64,000 nt of DNA from Rhipicephalus microplus (taxonomy: Eukaryota > Arthropoda > Arachnida > Ixodida > Ixodidae). Where the stretch lies: assembly GCF_043290135.1 (NCBI RefSeq), contig NC_134700.1, positions 237,015,088 to 237,079,087 of the forward strand, written 5' to 3'. Shown here piece by piece: positions 46,283 to 56,373 of this stretch (positions are counted from its first letter, which is position 1; every line of letters starts with the position of its first letter). Both the position numbers and the translations under genes were made by a program. The notes beneath the pieces were generated by a model. That model was not told the DNA's origin. It saw only the letters and a list, made by a program, of their open reading frames with translations, and made no database searches.

Positions 46283-47487
46283 GGAGGTGAACGCCGGAAC
46301 GAGCTTGGGGACGGCGATCGGCGAGATGGGGGCGAGCGGGAGAAACGGCGTTGTGGCGAAGGGGAGCGGCTGGATCGGGGGCGCGAGGAATTCTCAGGCG
46401 TTAGCGGCTCTGTTTTCGGTGATGAGCGTGAATTCCAGACAGGTGGGCGATGGGGCGGAGGGTGAGGCCACGGAGCAGAGCTGGACCAAGCACGGCAGTG
46501 ACGCGAAATGTGGCCTATACGACCGCAATTGAAGCATATCGGCCGGTCGTCTGGGGTGCGCCATACCGCAGGGTCGCGATAATGTGGGCTGGCAGAAAAA
46601 CGTCGGTTGGGCGGGACAGTCACGGGTGGATTTGGTGTGGCGTAGTCTGGACGATGAATGGAGCAGACGTTTAAGCCGGCGTTGGCCAGTTCTTGCCTCA
46701 CGACGGTCTGTATGAGAGAGACGGTGGCGTGATAGCTTTCGGAGTTGGGGGAGGCTGACACGAGTGGAGCTGCGGCTTCTATTTCCCGACGGACAATACG
46801 GACAACGTCACCGGGACTTTCCGTAGAAGGCAGGCGAGGGTCTTCGCATGTGGACGTTGCAGCCGTGTTTGGAAGCCGGGCAAACTGGTGGAGAATACGG
46901 CGGCTCTTCGCTTCTTCAAAGCGCCGGCATTCAGAAATAATGTCGTGGACCGTAGATGAATTCTTGAACACAAGAAGGTGAAAGGCGTCATCTGCTATGC
47001 CCTTAATAATATGGCCAACCTTATCGGCTTCGGACATCTGCGAGTCTACCTTGCGGCACAAAGCGAGCACGTCCTGAATGTACGTGAGGTATGATTCGGT
47101 GCACGTCTGAACTCGACGTGCGAGCTCGTTTTGGGCGGCGCGTTGACTTCCCACAGGCCTGCCAAATAGCTCCCGGAGCTTTTGCTTGCATAACTCCCAG
47201 CTAGTCAGTTCTTCCTCGTGCGTCTCGTACCAGACCTTTGCGGTACCTCTGAGATAAAAAATCACGTTGGCCAGCATGAGCGTTGGATCCCATCGCATAC
47301 GTACACCCACTCGTTCGTATGACTTCAGCCAGGCTTCTACGTCAACGCCATCAGTGCCAGAAAAGGTACCTGGATCTCTCGGGGGCTCCAAGATGAGGGT
47401 TGACGGTCCAGTTGGAGAAAGCACGGACGTAGTTGGAGAAGGCACGGTAGACGGGGAAGGGTCGGCATTGTTGACTGCAGTCGCCAT
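46273..47487 (-). CDS. Ty3/gypsy Gag polyprotein
   Basis: A 404-residue frame from the first ATG at 47487 (an upstream GTG would add four residues) to TGA at 46273-46275. The middle, roughly residues 60-190, has the capsid-like retrotransposon Gag pattern (VWYETHEEELTSWELCK; an FGRPVGSQRAAQNEL-type stretch; then YIQDVLALC). A single CCHC zinc knuckle (CX2CX4HX4C, genomic 46536-46495) is followed by a Ser/Pro/Arg-rich tail with RRSPSPS runs, suited to nucleic-acid binding. Gag would assemble the cytoplasmic virus-like particle. The stop codon directly follows the heptamer GGAAAAC, and pol lies in the -1 frame. Confidence 0.9.
   Translation of the reverse strand: MATAVNNADPSPSTVPSPTTSVLSPTGPSTLILEPPRDPGTFSGTDGVDVEAWLKSYERVGVRMRWDPTLMLANVIFYLRGTAKVWYETHEEELTSWELCKQKLRELFGRPVGSQRAAQNELARRVQTCTESYLTYIQDVLALCRKVDSQMSEADKVGHIIKGIADDAFHLLVFKNSSTVHDIISECRRFEEAKSRRILHQFARLPNTAATSTCEDPRLPSTESPGDVVRIVRREIEAAAPLVSASPNSESYHATVSLIQTVVRQELANAGLNVCSIHRPDYATPNPPVTVPPNRRFSASPHYRDPAVWRTPDDRPICFNCGRIGHISRHCRAWSSSAPWPHPPPHRPPVWNSRSSPKTEPLTPENSSRPRSSRSPSPQRRFSRSPPSRRSPSPSSFRRSPPEN
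46276..46282 (-). promoter_or_regulatory. Candidate -1 frameshift site at the gag/pol junction
   Basis: Element-strand GGAAAAC reads G GAA AAC in the gag frame and is followed at once by the gag stop UGA. A one-base backward slip gives GGA AAA C and enters the open pol frame. The A-site move (AAC to AAA) is canonical, while the P-site pair (GAA to GGA) is weaker than in classical heptamers. Pol frame position relative to gag (-1) was computed from the coordinates. Function is inference. Confidence 0.5.
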
Positions 47488-47539
47488 GGGGAAGACCACT
47501 AGGCGCCCGCTACGAAGCTCCGTTTTGCGTGAAGTGAGT

Positions 47540-47558
47540 ACCCCGCACCTCCCACCAA
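47540..47558 (-). promoter_or_regulatory. Putative primer-binding site
   Basis: Element-strand sequence immediately inside the 5' LTR is TTGGTGGGAGGTGCGGGGT. It begins with TGG, complementary to a tRNA CCA end. The priming tRNA cannot be named without a tRNA set. Confidence 0.55.
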
Positions 47559-47698
47559 TGATGTTACGGGAGAATAACTTTACTTTATAAAACGAGGAAT
47601 AAACTCGGTGGTGGACAAGATGGCGCCCAGTTGGCTCACAGATCTGACAACATCGTCCTCCTCTTTGTCTTCTTCGTCGTTCTCATCCTACCGTTACA
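47559..47698 (-). repeat. 5' LTR of the Ty3/gypsy element
   Basis: Identical to the 3' LTR. Contains an AAACGAGGAATAAAC stretch (plus strand), and on the element strand TTTATAAAGTAAAG, which may serve as core promoter or poly(A) region. The leader between this LTR and the first gag ATG is only about 70 bases. Confidence 0.93.
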
Positions 47699-47719
47699 AT
47701 ATAACTAGATGGCGTTAAT

Positions 47720-48020
47720 GGTTTTCACAGTATATCCATGGAGTGAATGAATAGGGCGAATCATCCGTCCATCCGTGCGTCCATGCTTCTGTCCGACCAT
47801 CTCTCCGTGAGTCCGCCCGTCTGTCTGTCCATCCATGCCTGCGTACGTTCATCTCTCTCTGTCCGTCCGTTCGTTGGGTTTCTGTCCGTCCCTCCGTCCG
47901 TGCATCCATGCTTCTGTACATCCACCCATCCGTACGTCCGTGCTTCTGTCCATCCATATGTCAGTCCGTCCATGTGTTTATCCGTCTGTCCGTTCGTCCA
48001 TCCAAGTGACAATGTCATGT
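47720..48020 (+). repeat. CACGGAGTGAATGATGA family repeat with minisatellite, partial
   Basis: Left edge TTTTCACAGTATATCCATGG, AGTGAATGAATAGGGCGAA, then a degenerate GTCC/ATCC/CTGT tetranucleotide tract (47762-48005). It begins only 22 bases right of the Ty3 element. No right edge is seen. Frames in the tract are artefacts. Confidence 0.7.
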
Positions 48021-50160
48021 GATGACGTCAAAATGTGGTGTCACAGTTACGTCATAATAACCTCATGTGATGATGTAAACCCATGATTTCGTACATCACT
48101 CTGGTTGAAACTGATGCCAATGGTTAGTTCTCACGTTTGACGAAGCGTATAAGAATTCCATTTCACTAGAGTTGAATGACGCTGGTAACCATAATCTCGA
48201 CTTGATACTCCTGACAGCTCAGTGATTAAAGTTTTGAAGAATTCTGCAGATTCATTAGTAAGTCTGAGAACTTACTCCTCAAAAAAAGCTGCATGGGCGA
48301 GTTGCTTGATTCTTCGGAAGTGATATAAGTAGACCACTATTTCGGATTTACGCCCTCAAATCAACACTTTCATATGCACACCTAGCATAGCTAGAACACC
48401 GTTTCCTTCTTAACTCCTCATGCAGGGACGCGTGAGAGCGAAGGAAGTTACAACGTTCATGATTTAGATGAAGTACACCCATCACTGACTTCTTTCCCAA
48501 ATGAGAGCAAAATATCTTTGCTTCTACAAATGGTCTGCTTCGACTGAGATGTGTTTTCTGCAGAAGTTCTCCCGTACATACCTATAAACTACATAGCGGT
48601 GCTCTCTAGTTCAATCTTAACTCTGTACACCTGTTTTATTTCTTACCAATTTATCATGATCACTATTTTTCTTATACTTTTGTCTGTCCAGCTTTTGTTC
48701 CTCCCCAATGCCTTCTATAGCCTGCGAGGTTTCTGAATGGACGACATAAATAACGTCACCCAGTTGCACTTTGTTCTGGAGACCCGCACTCTCCTATATA
48801 TTTTATGCCTTGCGAGAGACTGGCAGGTAGAAAAAACAATTTTTTTCGTTTTGTTTATTTGTCAACATATTTGTTTCTTTGTTTGTCTTTCTGCCTTGCT
48901 TCTTCTCACCCTATACTGGTTACACCCTAAAGGCATCGCACGCTCAGAGGACATGGCTCCAAGAAGCCTATTTACGTAAACAACAGGAGGCTCACGGAAA
49001 GGCGTAGGTTGTCGCGAAGCGTTCGTTGGCGAGGGTGGCGGGAGGACCATGGCGAGTGGTGCTTTTTCGCGCTTGTCACCGTTGCAGTGCTACGTATATG
49101 CCATGTCCCCCTGGAGTGCTACTCATATTTTCTGATTTCTTTGCTTTCCTTTTTTGAATGCTCCTTCACATCGACACGACAGGAACGGAGCTCGATGTTT
49201 GTTTTCATTATGGCTAGTGGCCATACCCCTCCTCAACTCCTCCTCCTCTTTCCTGCTATCAGCGTGTCACTCGGGTCACCAGGTGTATACCTTTCCGCGG
49301 CGCTTCACTTCCGGAGAAATGTTGCTATGCGTGTGACCGACCCTCTTCTAGAGTTTTGCTCCCCGCAAATCTTGCTGCTTTCGTTCAGGACGAGGTCGCC
49401 CATGAAGGATGGCATGGTTGGCTCGTGTTAGCGATGGCGAAAGTGTGGTATAGTGATACAATGTCCGCGAACCTCTGTTGGAACGTAACTCGGGCCAATT
49501 CCGTTTGGTGCTTATGTTGTAGATGACGTTGACAAAAAGGTAAGCCGGGTGACTGCTGAAAGCATGATGGTGGGAAGTGCAATATCCGTGCTTCGCGCTA
49601 CGGAACATTAGAGAATTATTGCAACCTTTAGGTTATCACTAAAGAAAGATGACATGGAGGCATTAGAGAAAAAAGCTAGCAGCATACACGAAATGAAGAC
49701 ATCGGAAATGCCAAGTGCGAACAGCTGCAGTAAAAAAAAAAAGACAAATCACAGCCAAGGCCCATCGGAATGTCTACATTACAGTCCCTTTTCTTAAAGC
49801 AACACGTAACCAACAATAATCCGTGCTCAATTTAACATACTTTGATTCAGTATAAATCAGGGCACGCAATTCTTGTAGCACGCACTTTAAACAGTAAGAA
49901 TGATACCAATGGAGCAGTACAGGACAGCTTTAGTAACTGGATCTGCAATAATACATGAAGAAATGAAGTTGTGAAAGTTATTAATCAATCTACTTTTATA
50001 GAGAGGCAGCTGTCATGGCCATAATTTCTGCCTTACATAACGGCATAAATGCCTGCTTAGACTTTCCTCTTCTCTTCTAACTTTTAGTCCTCTTACCCAG
50101 AGAAGGGCGTATAGTTTCCGTACAGATTACCCTTTGCTTTTTTTTTTATTCTCTGTCCTT
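48021..50160. other. Anonymous DNA
   Basis: Contains several 60-140-codon frames (48551-48736 hydrophobic; 49009-49431) without recognised domains. A short A run at 49732-49742. Nothing supported as a gene. Confidence 0.4.
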
Positions 50161-50161
50161 C

Positions 50162-50345
50162 AAAAGTGTTTAACGATTTCGAGTACTTCGTACTCAACTA
50201 TGGGAGAGCAGTTAGCCGTCCCTATTGCAGGTTGACTCTTACAGCCGGTATGTGTGCTTAGAAAAAAATCACAGGAAATCGACGGAGTGACTGGTGGTGG
50301 GTGGGGTGAAGCACTGGAGGGTTTCATCGCTAGACCAAGAACCAT
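50162..50345 (-). repeat. Second copy of 4.6-kb repeat block plus family edge
   Basis: 50165-50230 is the reverse complement of 4588-4660 (shared CGAGTACTTCGTACTCAACTAT). Directly after it, AAAAATCACAGGAAATCGACGG and GGTGGGGTGAAGC form a diverged edge of the CACGGAGTGAATGATGA family. So the two blocks are neighbours here as at 4.5-5.06 kb, but in mirror arrangement. Confidence 0.5.
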
Positions 50346-50475
50346 CCGCGAATATCGCCCACTTCATCATCAAACACGTCACAAACATTGCATATATTTA
50401 TACTAGACATTTTATTATTTGTAAGTAGTAGCTATACACCACTTCTGTTAACCGTTCATTATAACGACATTTTGG

Positions 50476-50830
50476 TCAGTAAAGGGGCAGATCGGTGATG
50501 GGGCTTAGTGGGATGTTTGCAAGGACGAAGTAGTGGGCAGTCTAAAAAGGTGGAACTATAGGCGGTCACGTACAAAGAATAGATAAACACAGTGGGATAA
50601 TCTATGGTTCTTTAACGCGCAGCTGAATACAAGTACACGACACTCTTGCATTTGATATTGGCTACTTCTCTACAGTATTTGCTTTATGATCGGTGAAGTG
50701 GTGGATCGGCGATGGGGCGTAGTGGGTTGTTTTTAACTACGAAGTAGTGGGCACATAGTTAGCAAAGTAAACCTTTGCTAACTTTTCTAAGTGGGCAGTT
50801 AGTAAAGGTGGGACTATAGGTGGTCACGTA
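50476..50830 (+). repeat. Diverged direct repeat of about 230 bp
   Basis: GCAGATCGGTGATGGGGC, ACGAAGTAGTGGGCAG and GGTGGAACTATAGGCGGTCACGTAC (50488-50574) recur as GTGGATCGGCGATGGGGC, ACGAAGTAGTGGGCA and GGTGGGACTATAGGTGGTCACGTAC (50700-50831). Between them at about 50603-50655 lies text resembling the Ruka SINE body (GGTTCTTTAACGCGCA). Not coding. Confidence 0.6.
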
Positions 50831-50850
50831 CTACCAGTGGCAACTAAAAC

Positions 50851-51013
50851 CCGAACAGCAGCAGGCCTTCGCGATTGTATAGTGCGTGCTCTTTATATCA
50901 CCATGGGCCGGCATGCGCATACTGTTCGGCAGCACTGCGCATATGTGTGCCTGTCCATGGCGATAAATGGACAGCACGCACCACACCATCGCGAAGGCCT
51001 GTCGCTGTTTTGG
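50851..51013. repeat. Long imperfect hairpin (about 57-bp arms, 48-bp loop)
   Basis: Arm one (50851-50906) and arm two (50955-51013) are reverse complements with about eight mismatches and small gaps. They share CAGGCCTTCGCGAT, GTGCGTGCT and CCATGG. The loop itself is weakly palindromic. The total length and absence of coding suggest a foldback or MITE-like element. A transcript would form a strong hairpin. Confidence 0.65.
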
Positions 51014-51077
51014 TTTCATTTGAGGCTCATAGTGCATACAAGAGATGGACAAATTCACGCCTTTAGGAGCTTGGCCC

Positions 51078-51362
51078 CTAAAATCACTGCATATCCACGG
51101 AGTGAATGATGATGAGTGAGGCGAAGCTTCGGAGGCTTTTTTCGGTAAACCATGAATGGTCGATCCGCTGGCAGCGTCTGTCGGTCCATTTGTCCGTCTG
51201 TTCATCTAGTGAACACTCTAAGTACTGCCATCTCGCATATTTTCGTGATACATTCATCATAAACAAGTACCGCCATCCAGTGGATATTTCAGACAAAACG
51301 AGAGGTGGCTACCTACTACTACTACTACTACTACTACAACTACTACTACTACTACTAATTAT
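51078..51362 (+). repeat. CACGGAGTGAATGATGA family repeat with (CTA)n
   Basis: Left edge AAAATCACTGCATATCCACGG, GAGTGAATGATGATGAG, GCGAAGCTTCGGAGG; a short GTCC/GTCTGTT remnant of the tetranucleotide tract (51178-51208); TCTAGTGAACACTCTAAGTA; GAGAGGTGGCTAC; and a (CTA)n microsatellite at 51312-51357. It gives the family order most clearly after the 29.6-kb copy. Confidence 0.75.
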
Positions 51363-53600
51363 CTTTAAGGCGTCCTCGTAGCCCCCTAGACGTTGTAGAA
51401 AGGAAATGATTCACTGAACTTTCAAGAAAACACAAGCCACACAGGCTACAAACGCCACACAGGCTACTAAACGCCACACAGGCGAAATCTGCACGAGAGT
51501 CTCTCCCTCAACGTCGTCGTCTTTTCTTCACTGTCCACAGAAGAGCACGCTCATTTCTAACGTACTACTTACATGCATATTGAGCTTGAGTCGTTCAGGA
51601 GGACGTGCAAGTACGACATACGTCCGTTTTGGGGTGACTAGCAAATGTGATGACAGACATGCCTGTATAACTGTAAAAATGAAGCGAACAATGCCGTTAC
51701 ATTCAAAACTTCTGTACAGGCATTTATTGGCATGCTTTGAAACAACAAGGCGATTCTGTTGGAATATTTACCAACCTAAATCATGCCAACATCAGTAAAC
51801 ATTGATCCTAGCCCAAGCCGCCTCGCTATAGCAAAGCATCGACAAAAATAATGGCGAACAAGTGATGGAAACATAAACATGTTAGTTTTCACTGTGCAAT
51901 ATAAGGCAGTCATAGAGCACAAACTTCTTTTACAGCAAAGCTGCATACACCTTTTCGTTGTATACAAACAGAGACTCTAGATGGCTTCCTGTTTTGTCTA
52001 CCAACGCCGCATACTATAGAAGTCGCGGGAAACAAAACTTTTTGGTGAATAGCCAACAAACTTTGGACACTTTCGTCCACATGCTTAGCAATATATCTAT
52101 GAAGGAAATACTCTTTCATGGCATGCACATTATCATTAAAGGCCTCGGCTTTCCAGTGTTTTAAAGAATGCTCAGTAGATTGCGCGGCGCCGCTCACGGT
52201 GGTAAGGAACCTTCATGTGAGCGCCGTCTCCGTGTTTTACGGTGGGGACAACTTCGATCAAGGCAACTTGCTAAAACGGCCGCCATGCTTGACGGGCCAC
52301 CATTTTAGTTATCAGCGATCGCTCATTTACACTGGAGGCAGCGTGGATATCAACGAGAAGATGGTGGTTTATATTATATATATAGCTGTAAAGCTGTAAG
52401 CTTCTTTTCTGCAGCTAGCGGCCAATTTGTAGAACACAAAAAACGAGTTCATGACTGGAGTTTGCATAAAATATCGTTGGAACAGTTCGTTCCTCCAGCC
52501 TGGTAGAGCCACCGCATTGGCAGTGTGAGAATATTTAGGGAGCCAATATTTGCTTGGGGGAGTACCTCGATGTCACCGTGAACAGACTTCAATGTATGCG
52601 CGGTATTGTGAAGCAAATTGACCTCATCACTGCAGACACCTCAAAGCCCTTCTATAGTGCAAGGCTCGAGAGTGTCGAGATTATATGTCAGAGTCCATAA
52701 CGACAGGGAAGGCAGATCAAACAACCGGGTATCTCGTGATGTTCTCTGTAAACCGCATAACTCTGCTAGCCTGTTTCTCATAACCTAATGATTGCTTTTG
52801 TCCGTAATATAATTTCCAGTAGCAAGTTTACTTCCTGCGAACGAATCTGTACAATGGACTGCTTAAAAACCCTGCAAGCTGTAAGCATTGCTTGGAAATA
52901 GTCGGACACTCAGTCATACTACATCAACCCTCCCCCTCCCCCCACAAGCCCGTATATTAGGCGAAGAGAAAAGCAAAGGGGAGCAACAAGGAACAAACGA
53001 AGTTTTCCCAGGTCATATTTTATTGTAAACAGCAACCAAACTGCTTCTAGCCTTAATTTCTCCAAACCGTCCTGCCTCCTTTGCTGGAAGCTTGTGTCCT
53101 CACAGTGGGCCTACAATAAAGCAATAAAGTGCAAAGTCATACACGGCGCCTACCTCATATATGGAGTCCGAACGCATTTTCTCTACAGGCAATAAATAAA
53201 AACTGAGTTCACAATATTAAATCATCTTTTTGGCTGGTTATGAAACAAAAAAACGACCAAGATAACGACGCAGCACCAATCTCCCATAGGGCGTATTAGA
53301 GTTATGGGCCAACAACTGACTTGCTTAGTGCACATATACTGCACCGTTCAGAACCGACAGACAGACAGAAGAATGGAGGGACACGAACAGTAAATCTGTT
53401 GTATTTTATATTATTAAAGTGATATTCATTTTGCCATTTTTCAGCGATTTTCAGTGTGGTTCCGCGTGTCATTGAAGGGAAGAACAAATACCCCATGGCA
53501 AGCAGCACAAAATATAGCTGTGTTGAAACTGTGAAAGACTGCAAGAGTCTAAACAGAGCGCGTTCGTCGGCTCGTCTGTCTACTTCTCTAAATGCCCTTT
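51363..53600. other. Anonymous DNA
   Basis: Includes a triple ACGCCACACAGGC motif (51452-51483) and a C-rich run near 52931. No gene recognised. Confidence 0.4.
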
Positions 53601-54760
53601 CTCAGCGACTCAGGTGAAAGTGCAGCAACGCGAACATCCTCCAGCAAAGGAAAACGTGAATGCGAGTGCCTGTTGGTGGTTTACGGGCCTGGCAATTCCC
53701 GCGAGGAAGGTGGCGACGACTTCGGAAACCAATGAAACGCAGATAGGGAATGCATGCAGGACCACACCTTCGACTAGTCATATCATTCGATTGGTGAATC
53801 GCTTTCTGGATTTCGAGCCGACCAGTAGTGCCCCCACAATCTCCGACGGCAGCGCAGCTCTGGGCTACTGGCCTCGCCCTACGCCATCTCCTGACGCCTA
53901 CAAGAGCTCTCGCCGAGTGGTGCCTCATCCTCGGACTCCTGCGACGCTGTCAATTTTTCCTATCTTCTCCTTACTTCCGCATGTCACTGCCCCTGCGCCA
54001 CGCTCTCTCCTTCCCCCTCTCTCTATCTCTATACGTTTTAATTCTATCTTTGTAATCCTCGTGAGCTACTGTTTAGGTGTCCTCCCCCTGAGAGACAGTT
54101 ACAGGATGTCTTTATGCTCTCCCATGGTAATGTACCGAGTACTCTAAATTGTTAACCACATTTTCTAAAAACACAAATTTTCCTGTGTCTGTGCACGCTC
54201 TGTTGTGTTAAAATGTAGTTGATGTCCACTGTGTGTGAGAATAAATTTTCCTGAACAACTGTTTAGCTATTTAAGTTTGCAGCAGCGTTATTTTTTGACA
54301 TCGCTAAACTGGCGCAGCGGTAAGAAGTGACGCTACGAGAGGAGGAAAGCTAAGTGTAGCTACGCAGTGCAATAATAGGAGAGATGGAGGAGAAAGTGAA
54401 TGCATAGTAAAGCACGCTATAGTGCCACGAGGGGATGGGAAAGCGATGTAAGAGTGAGGGAAAGGTGGAGGGCAGAGTAAAGTATGGCAGATTCATGTAT
54501 AATATAGTATAGCAAGAGGTGGGAAAGAGGGTGAGGAGGATGGAAGGGTTGAGGTGGACAGGGTAAAGCAGATATCGCGTACCAATTCAAGGGCGGGAAA
54601 TTGAAATGAAGTAAAGCAGGTTGTAAAGTGTGATTATGAGCATTACAGCAAGGGCTGCGGAAGAAAACAGAGGGTCAATGATGTTATGCTGAGGAGGAGT
54701 GATCATATAGCATTGTTTGGAGGTGCCGAATGGAAGAAGGAGGCGTACGTAAAGCTGGAA
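53601..54760. other. Unassigned sequence before the CR1/L2-like LINE
   Basis: A 177-codon plus-strand frame (53614-54147) lacks a recognisable domain. The following pyrimidine-rich CTCTCTCTATCTCTAT block and AATAAA at 54241-54246 recall a LINE 3' UTR but cannot be assigned. 54290-54760 is purine-rich and may contain the 5' UTR of the LINE that follows. Confidence 0.35.
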
Positions 54761-54772
54761 GCATGCTAAGAA

Positions 54773-55531
54773 TTGTCACCATCTCCGTCTCTTTCTGTCT
54801 TCGCAGCCCTGGTGCGTAGCTGCGCCGATTCTTCAGAAACTTGCATGAGAAACAGATTCAATGACCATGGCAGCGGCATAGTTAGCTCGCCTACAGCAAT
54901 TCCAGCAATTCCAGAGTTAGCTCGCCTACAGCAATTTGAGGATAAACTCGCCGAGCATGAGGTGATGACTGTAGAAACAAATAAACTGGTGCGAGAGCTA
55001 TCAGTTAAGGTAGAAGACTTGGAAAACAGGAGCCGCCGGAATAACATAATCTATGGCGTGGAAGAGGGTGATAACGAACAAAATGCAGATATACAACAGC
55101 GGACTGTTAAGGGCATTTATAAAGACATCCTCAAGGTGAATGTTACATCTGTAGAACGCATGCACCGAATTGGCAGGAAAACACAAAATCGAGAGCGGCC
55201 AGTAATTCTTAAGCTGTACAATTTCTCTTAAAAAATATTAGTCCTTCGTAATTGCGGCAAACTGAAAGGAACAGCGATATCGATATCAGAAGACTTTTCC
55301 GCACGAGTTCGGGACCTGCGCAAAAAACTTTGGCAATCAGCAAAGGAAGATCGGGACAATGGTGCTACGGTCACTCTTGTATTCGATAAACTAAAGATAG
55401 ATGACGACTTGTACGTATGGGATGAAGCAAAAAATGCAAGAGTTTCTCTGAGAAGGGCACGTCACGATGGTCGCGCGAAAGCAACGTGGGACACCCGCAA
55501 GCCGCCACACCATTTTCATTGGTATGTTTGA
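54773..55531 (+). pseudogene. LINE ORF1 protein, interrupted by one stop
   Basis: The frame encodes a coiled-coil segment (LQQFEDKLAEHEV, TNKLVRELSVKVEDLENRSRRNN) followed by an RNA-binding-like domain (IYGVEEGDNEQN; VERMHRIGRK). A TAA at 55229-55231 breaks it, but the same frame continues with ILVLRNCGKLKGT, SARVRDLRKKLWQ and KIDDDLYVWDEAK to TGA at 55529-55531. So a single base change explains the break. The ORF1 trimer would coat LINE RNA. The true start is unclear because a 21-bp direct duplication (54881-54901 and 54916-54936, 35 bp apart) shifts the upstream frame. Confidence 0.75.
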
Positions 55532-56292
55532 ATGACCGTATCATTGTTAACAAAACTGACAAGCTAGAAGAATTGTTATTTTTGTACACTCCTAATATTG
55601 TCGTGATAACTGAAACGTGGCTGCACCCAGACATTCTTGATTTTGAAATTATTCCTTCTTTATACTGCCTACTTCGGTCAGATCGTGAAGGTCGCGGGGG
55701 CGGGGTCGCCATTTCAATAAAACGTGGTTTGCAATCTCGTAGAGAAAAGGGTATCACGAATCACGAAAGTGTTTGGTGCACAATATTTGCTCACGATGCT
55801 CCAGTACTGATCGGTGGCATCTACAGAAAGCCAAATGCGTCTGATGATTACCTTTTACAAATACATGACTATCTGGTTGATAAGGTTACCCCCCGTACCA
55901 AATTAATACTTACTGGAGATTTCAATCTCGCTATTGACTGGGAAAACTTAACAAGTACTAGCACTACCGCCAACAGCGAGCTATTACACAATTTAACATT
56001 CAATTTTTTATTGTCCCAGTTGGTCCAGGAACCGACCCGAATTCAAGGAAACACTCGCTCCATACTAGACCTAGCTTTTCTTTCCAATAACCTATCTAGT
56101 AAAGCCACTGTAGAAGATGGAATATCTGACCACAAAATGTTAATCATAACTTTTAACCTTGAATGCTTAAATACCAAACCCGATGGCACAAATTCACGGT
56201 TAGCCGTGAAAGACTACACCAGAGCTAATGATGTTTGTGTTATTGATTACCTCGACACAGCACTAGAGACTTTTTTTCTAGAGGAATGTTAG
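55486..56292 (+). pseudogene. LINE ORF2 endonuclease domain
   Basis: Frame of about 268 codons with the exonuclease/endonuclease/phosphatase motifs of LINE ORF2: VVITETWL (catalytic Glu), an LIGGIYRKP strand, LTGDFNLAIDW (Asp, Asn) and GISDHKMLI (Asp-His pair). It nicks target DNA for target-primed reverse transcription. Near the N-terminus NDRIIVNK replaces the usual NVRSIVNK-type text. TAG at 56290-56292 ends it. The following codons in the same frame remain LINE-like (MWIQVKKIITYCEQIFIP) until a frameshift near 56370. Confidence 0.85.
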
Positions 56293-56373
56293 GGTGTTAA
56301 TGGTATGTGGATTCAAGTGAAAAAAATAATTACGTACTGTGAACAAATTTTTATCCCAACGAAATTAAACGCA

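Larger units (their letters stand above)
42601..47698 (-). mobile_element. Ty3/gypsy LTR retrotransposon, apparently intact
   Basis: A 5098-bp element on the minus strand. It has identical 140-bp LTRs (42601-42740 and 47559-47698), a primer-binding-like TGGTGGGAGGTGCGGGG directly inside the 5' LTR, gag, pol in the -1 frame relative to gag, and a purine tract (GGGGAAA) before the 3' LTR. Both reading frames are open end to end and all catalytic residues checked are present, so the copy is young. Expected 4-5 bp target duplications are not seen (GTAA against ATAT). The clade within Ty3/gypsy is not determined; short LTRs recall Mag-like families. Confidence 0.95.

Noticed and set aside
53614..54147. 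177-codon plus-strand frame ahead of the LINE
   Set aside because: No family recognised; competing frames on both strands. A LINE C-terminus was considered but no zinc motif could be found.
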